In this document: piece after piece, positions 31,954 to 33,613 of the stretch | How positions within the stretch are numbered: the stretch's first letter is position 1 | Layout of the letters: every line of letters starts with the position of its first letter | NCBI GenBank assembly: GCA_964565375.1 | Contig: CAZMEV010000022.1 | Coordinates: 1 to 33,613, forward strand | DNA from: SLAN01 sp964565375 | GTDB taxonomy: Bacteria; Spirochaetota; Spirochaetia; DSM-27196; SKKC01 | DNA length: 33,613 nucleotides | Direction: 5' to 3' | Program-made: the position numbers and the translations under genes | The notes under the pieces: model-generated | Database searches by the model: none | Seen by the model: the letters and a program-made list of their open reading frames with translations, nothing else | What the model was told of the DNA's origin: nothing

Positions 31954-33613
31954 ATGAGTATACCAAGAGCTGCTGTCAGACACCCTGTTACCTCCACGAT
32001 GCTCTTCTGCGCAATGCTGCTGCTCGGCATTATTTCGCTCTCGCGCATCGGGCTCGAACTCTTCCCCGACGTAAACCTGCCGTCTGCGGTAGTGATCACG
32101 CCGGCGCCGGGAGTCAGCCCTTTCGACGTAGAAGAGCAGATTACCCGTCCGCTCGAGGACAGCCTTTCTACGATAGCCGGTGTCCAGGAGCTTCAGTCCA
32201 CATCCGAGGAAGGTGTAAGTCAGGTCGTCGTGGCCTTCGAGTCCGGCACGGACCTCGACACGGTCGTCCCCGACGTGCGTGAACGTGTGAACGACGTCAC
32301 CGGCGATTTTCCTTCGGGCACCGAGGACTCGGCGATTTTCCGGTTTTCGGCGGGCATGGTGCCGACGCTGCAGATCGTCGCACTTACCGAAACCGAAGGA
32401 ATTGACATACGCCGGCTCGTCGAAGATGAAATACAGCCGGAGATCGAGCGGGTGGCGGGCGTCTCACAGGTGCGTCTTTTCGGCGGCAGAGAGCCTGCCG
32501 TGATGGTGCGCGTGGACCTCGATGCTATCGCCGCACTCGGCATTCCCCTCTCACAGGTCGCGGACGCCTTCGAGGCCGACAACATTACAATGCCGGCCGG
32601 GTCCATCGGACTCGAGGACCAGCAGCTCATTCTTCGCGCCGACGCAGAGTTCAGAAATATCGACGATATCGGGGACATGCTCATAGGCTCGGCCGGACAG
32701 GTTCCCATTTCCCTGCGTCATGTCGCGGACATTGAACTCGATTATCGTCCGCAGCGCGAGTTCATGCGCACCGCAGACGGCGAAGGGGTGCGTATTGCGG
32801 TATTCAAACAGCCCGGCGCCAATACCGTCGACGTAAACGAAGAGGTCCTCGAGCGCATTGACCGCCTGAAAGGGACTGTCCTGCCGCCGAGCGTCCGCAT
32901 GGAAGTTCAGGAGGATCAGGCCGATACAGTCCGTGACGCGATCGGTGGTGTCGGTGAAGCCGCCGTGCAGGGCGGGCTGCTGGCGGTGCTCGTGCTGCTG
33001 TTCTTCCTGCGCAACATGCGGAGTACGTTTATCGTCACCACGGTAATTCCGGTCAGCGTGATCGCAACATTTTCGCTGATCGACTTCGCCGGCATGTCGC
33101 TGAACCTTACAAGCCTCGCCGGGGTGACCCTCGCCATCGGCATGTTCGTGGATAACGCCATTGTCGTTCTCGAGGCAATTTACCGAAAGGCACTTGCCGG
33201 CTGTCCGCCGGATGAAGCGGCCATCGTCGGCACCGAGGAGGTCGGCAAGGCGATAACCGCGAGCACGCTTACGAGCATGTCGGTATTCCTTCCCATGCTC
33301 TTTGTCGAGGGAATCGCCGGCATCATGTTCGAGGATCTGTCGCTGACGATTACCTTCAGCCTCGGCGTTTCGCTTCTCTCCGCGCTGATCATTATCCCGG
33401 TGCTGAGCGCGAAGTTCATGAAGGTGCGACCGGTCGCGCGGGGCGCAGCCGGCGACGGCACAGGGCAGGCCGGCCAGAGCGCAGCACCAGCCGGCGCTCC
33501 GGCAGCCGACGGCGCTTCAGGATCCCAGGGCGCCCCAGCCTCCGACAGCGCTCCAGACTCCGACAGCGCTCCAGACTCCAACGGCGCTCCGAACTCCACC
33601 GGCGCCCCAGCCT
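31954..33613 (+). CDS. RND multidrug efflux pump, HAE1-like, 5' part (cut by window end)
   Basis: The frame is open from ATG 31954 to the window end (553 codons). It begins like RND pumps: MSIPRAAVRHPVTSTMLFCAMLLLG, then GLELFPDVNLPSAVVIT and VEEQITRPLEDSLSTIAGV. The porter domain follows (GVSQVRLFGGREPAVMVRVD; IPLSQVADAF), then TM2-TM6. The proton-relay motif in TM4 reads GMFVDNAIVVLE (Asp400-Asn401; AcrB has two Asp), a known variant. After TM6 (VLSAKFMK) the cytoplasmic loop turns into an Ala/Pro/Gly/Ser/Asp-rich stretch ending in an 18-bp tandem array. The second half (TM7-12) is outside. No outer-membrane channel gene is visible. Confidence 0.9.
   Translation, partial: MSIPRAAVRHPVTSTMLFCAMLLLGIISLSRIGLELFPDVNLPSAVVITPAPGVSPFDVEEQITRPLEDSLSTIAGVQELQSTSEEGVSQVVVAFESGTDLDTVVPDVRERVNDVTGDFPSGTEDSAIFRFSAGMVPTLQIVALTETEGIDIRRLVEDEIQPEIERVAGVSQVRLFGGREPAVMVRVDLDAIAALGIPLSQVADAFEADNITMPAGSIGLEDQQLILRADAEFRNIDDIGDMLIGSAGQVPISLRHVADIELDYRPQREFMRTADGEGVRIAVFKQPGANTVDVNEEVLERIDRLKGTVLPPSVRMEVQEDQADTVRDAIGGVGEAAVQGGLLAVLVLLFFLRNMRSTFIVTTVIPVSVIATFSLIDFAGMSLNLTSLAGVTLAIGMFVDNAIVVLEAIYRKALAGCPPDEAAIVGTEEVGKAITASTLTSMSVFLPMLFVEGIAGIMFEDLSLTITFSLGVSLLSALIIIPVLSAKFMKVRPVARGAAGDGTGQAGQSAAPAGAPAADGASGSQGAPASDSAPDSDSAPDSNGAPNSTGAPA
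33541..33613 (+). repeat. 18-bp coding tandem repeat (SDSAPD) running into the window end
   Basis: Four consecutive 18-bp units encode SDSAPD, SDSAPD, SNGAPN and STGAPA. The window stops one base into a possible fifth. It lies in the cytoplasmic loop after TM6 of the RND pump, preceded by about 100 bases of related Ala/Pro/Gly coding sequence. The end of available sequence inside a repeat mirrors the four internal gaps. Confidence 0.85.

Noticed and set aside
1..33613. tRNA or rRNA genes, transposases, phage genes
   Set aside because: No tRNA-like T-loop/acceptor pattern, rRNA segment, transposase motif or integrase was noticed on either strand by eye; a dedicated scan was not possible.

Overview
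The window looks like a chromosomal segment of a GC-rich, free-living spirochaete (Spirochaeta-like). The reasons are archaeal-type aminoacyl-tRNA synthetases (a short ProRS, and PheS and PheT of the archaeal/eukaryotic kind), a TIGR00300 (archaeal ornithine cyclodeaminase-like) gene, a DUF2259-type secreted protein, a LytS-type sensor kinase and a DGK1-like lipid kinase. Taxonomy is inferred from gene content only.

Layout. 1-2413 (minus): glycine betaine/proline-type ABC importer (ATPase, permease, start of the binding protein). 2796-3407 (plus): ThrH phosphatase. 3619-9320 (plus): three-gene signalling operon (PAS hybrid histidine kinase; CheB-CheR-PAS fusion; receiver-Hpt protein). 9460-16272 (minus): pheS, pheT, an unrecognised 342-aa protein, and a cyclic-nucleotide-binding protein whose C-terminus resembles the nucleoside phosphorylase fold. 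16364-17569 (minus): TIGR00300 enzyme. 17674-22350 (plus): STAND-type ATPase and a LytS-like HisKA_2 kinase. 22796-23461 (plus): DGK1-like membrane kinase behind a good sigma-54 promoter. 23632-24471 (minus): membrane protein. 24543-27648 (plus): DUF2259 protein, proS, and a predicted outer-membrane beta-barrel. 27943-29889 (minus): an SDF-family transporter and an SDR-like protein, both lacking their families' key residues. 30034-33613 (plus): TetR regulator, RND adaptor and RND pump (truncated by the window end).

The strongest unexplained signal is a set of short tandem repeats with unrelated units. They lie in linkers of coding regions (15- and 18-bp units, always in frame) and between genes (13, 17, 19 and 31 bp). 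All four runs of 100 N sit inside such arrays and none fits the repeat phase as 100 real bases, so they are assembly placeholders for arrays of unknown length. The window itself ends inside another array, in the RND pump. The array at pheS is special because each 15-bp unit carries an in-frame ATG, so it tandemly duplicates the translation start region of an essential gene.

Many genes are coupled by short overlaps (proV/proW, 342-aa gene/cNMP gene, tetR/adaptor). Several stop codons are followed by GC-rich hairpins without a U tract; only one classical intrinsic terminator is clear (23546-23582).
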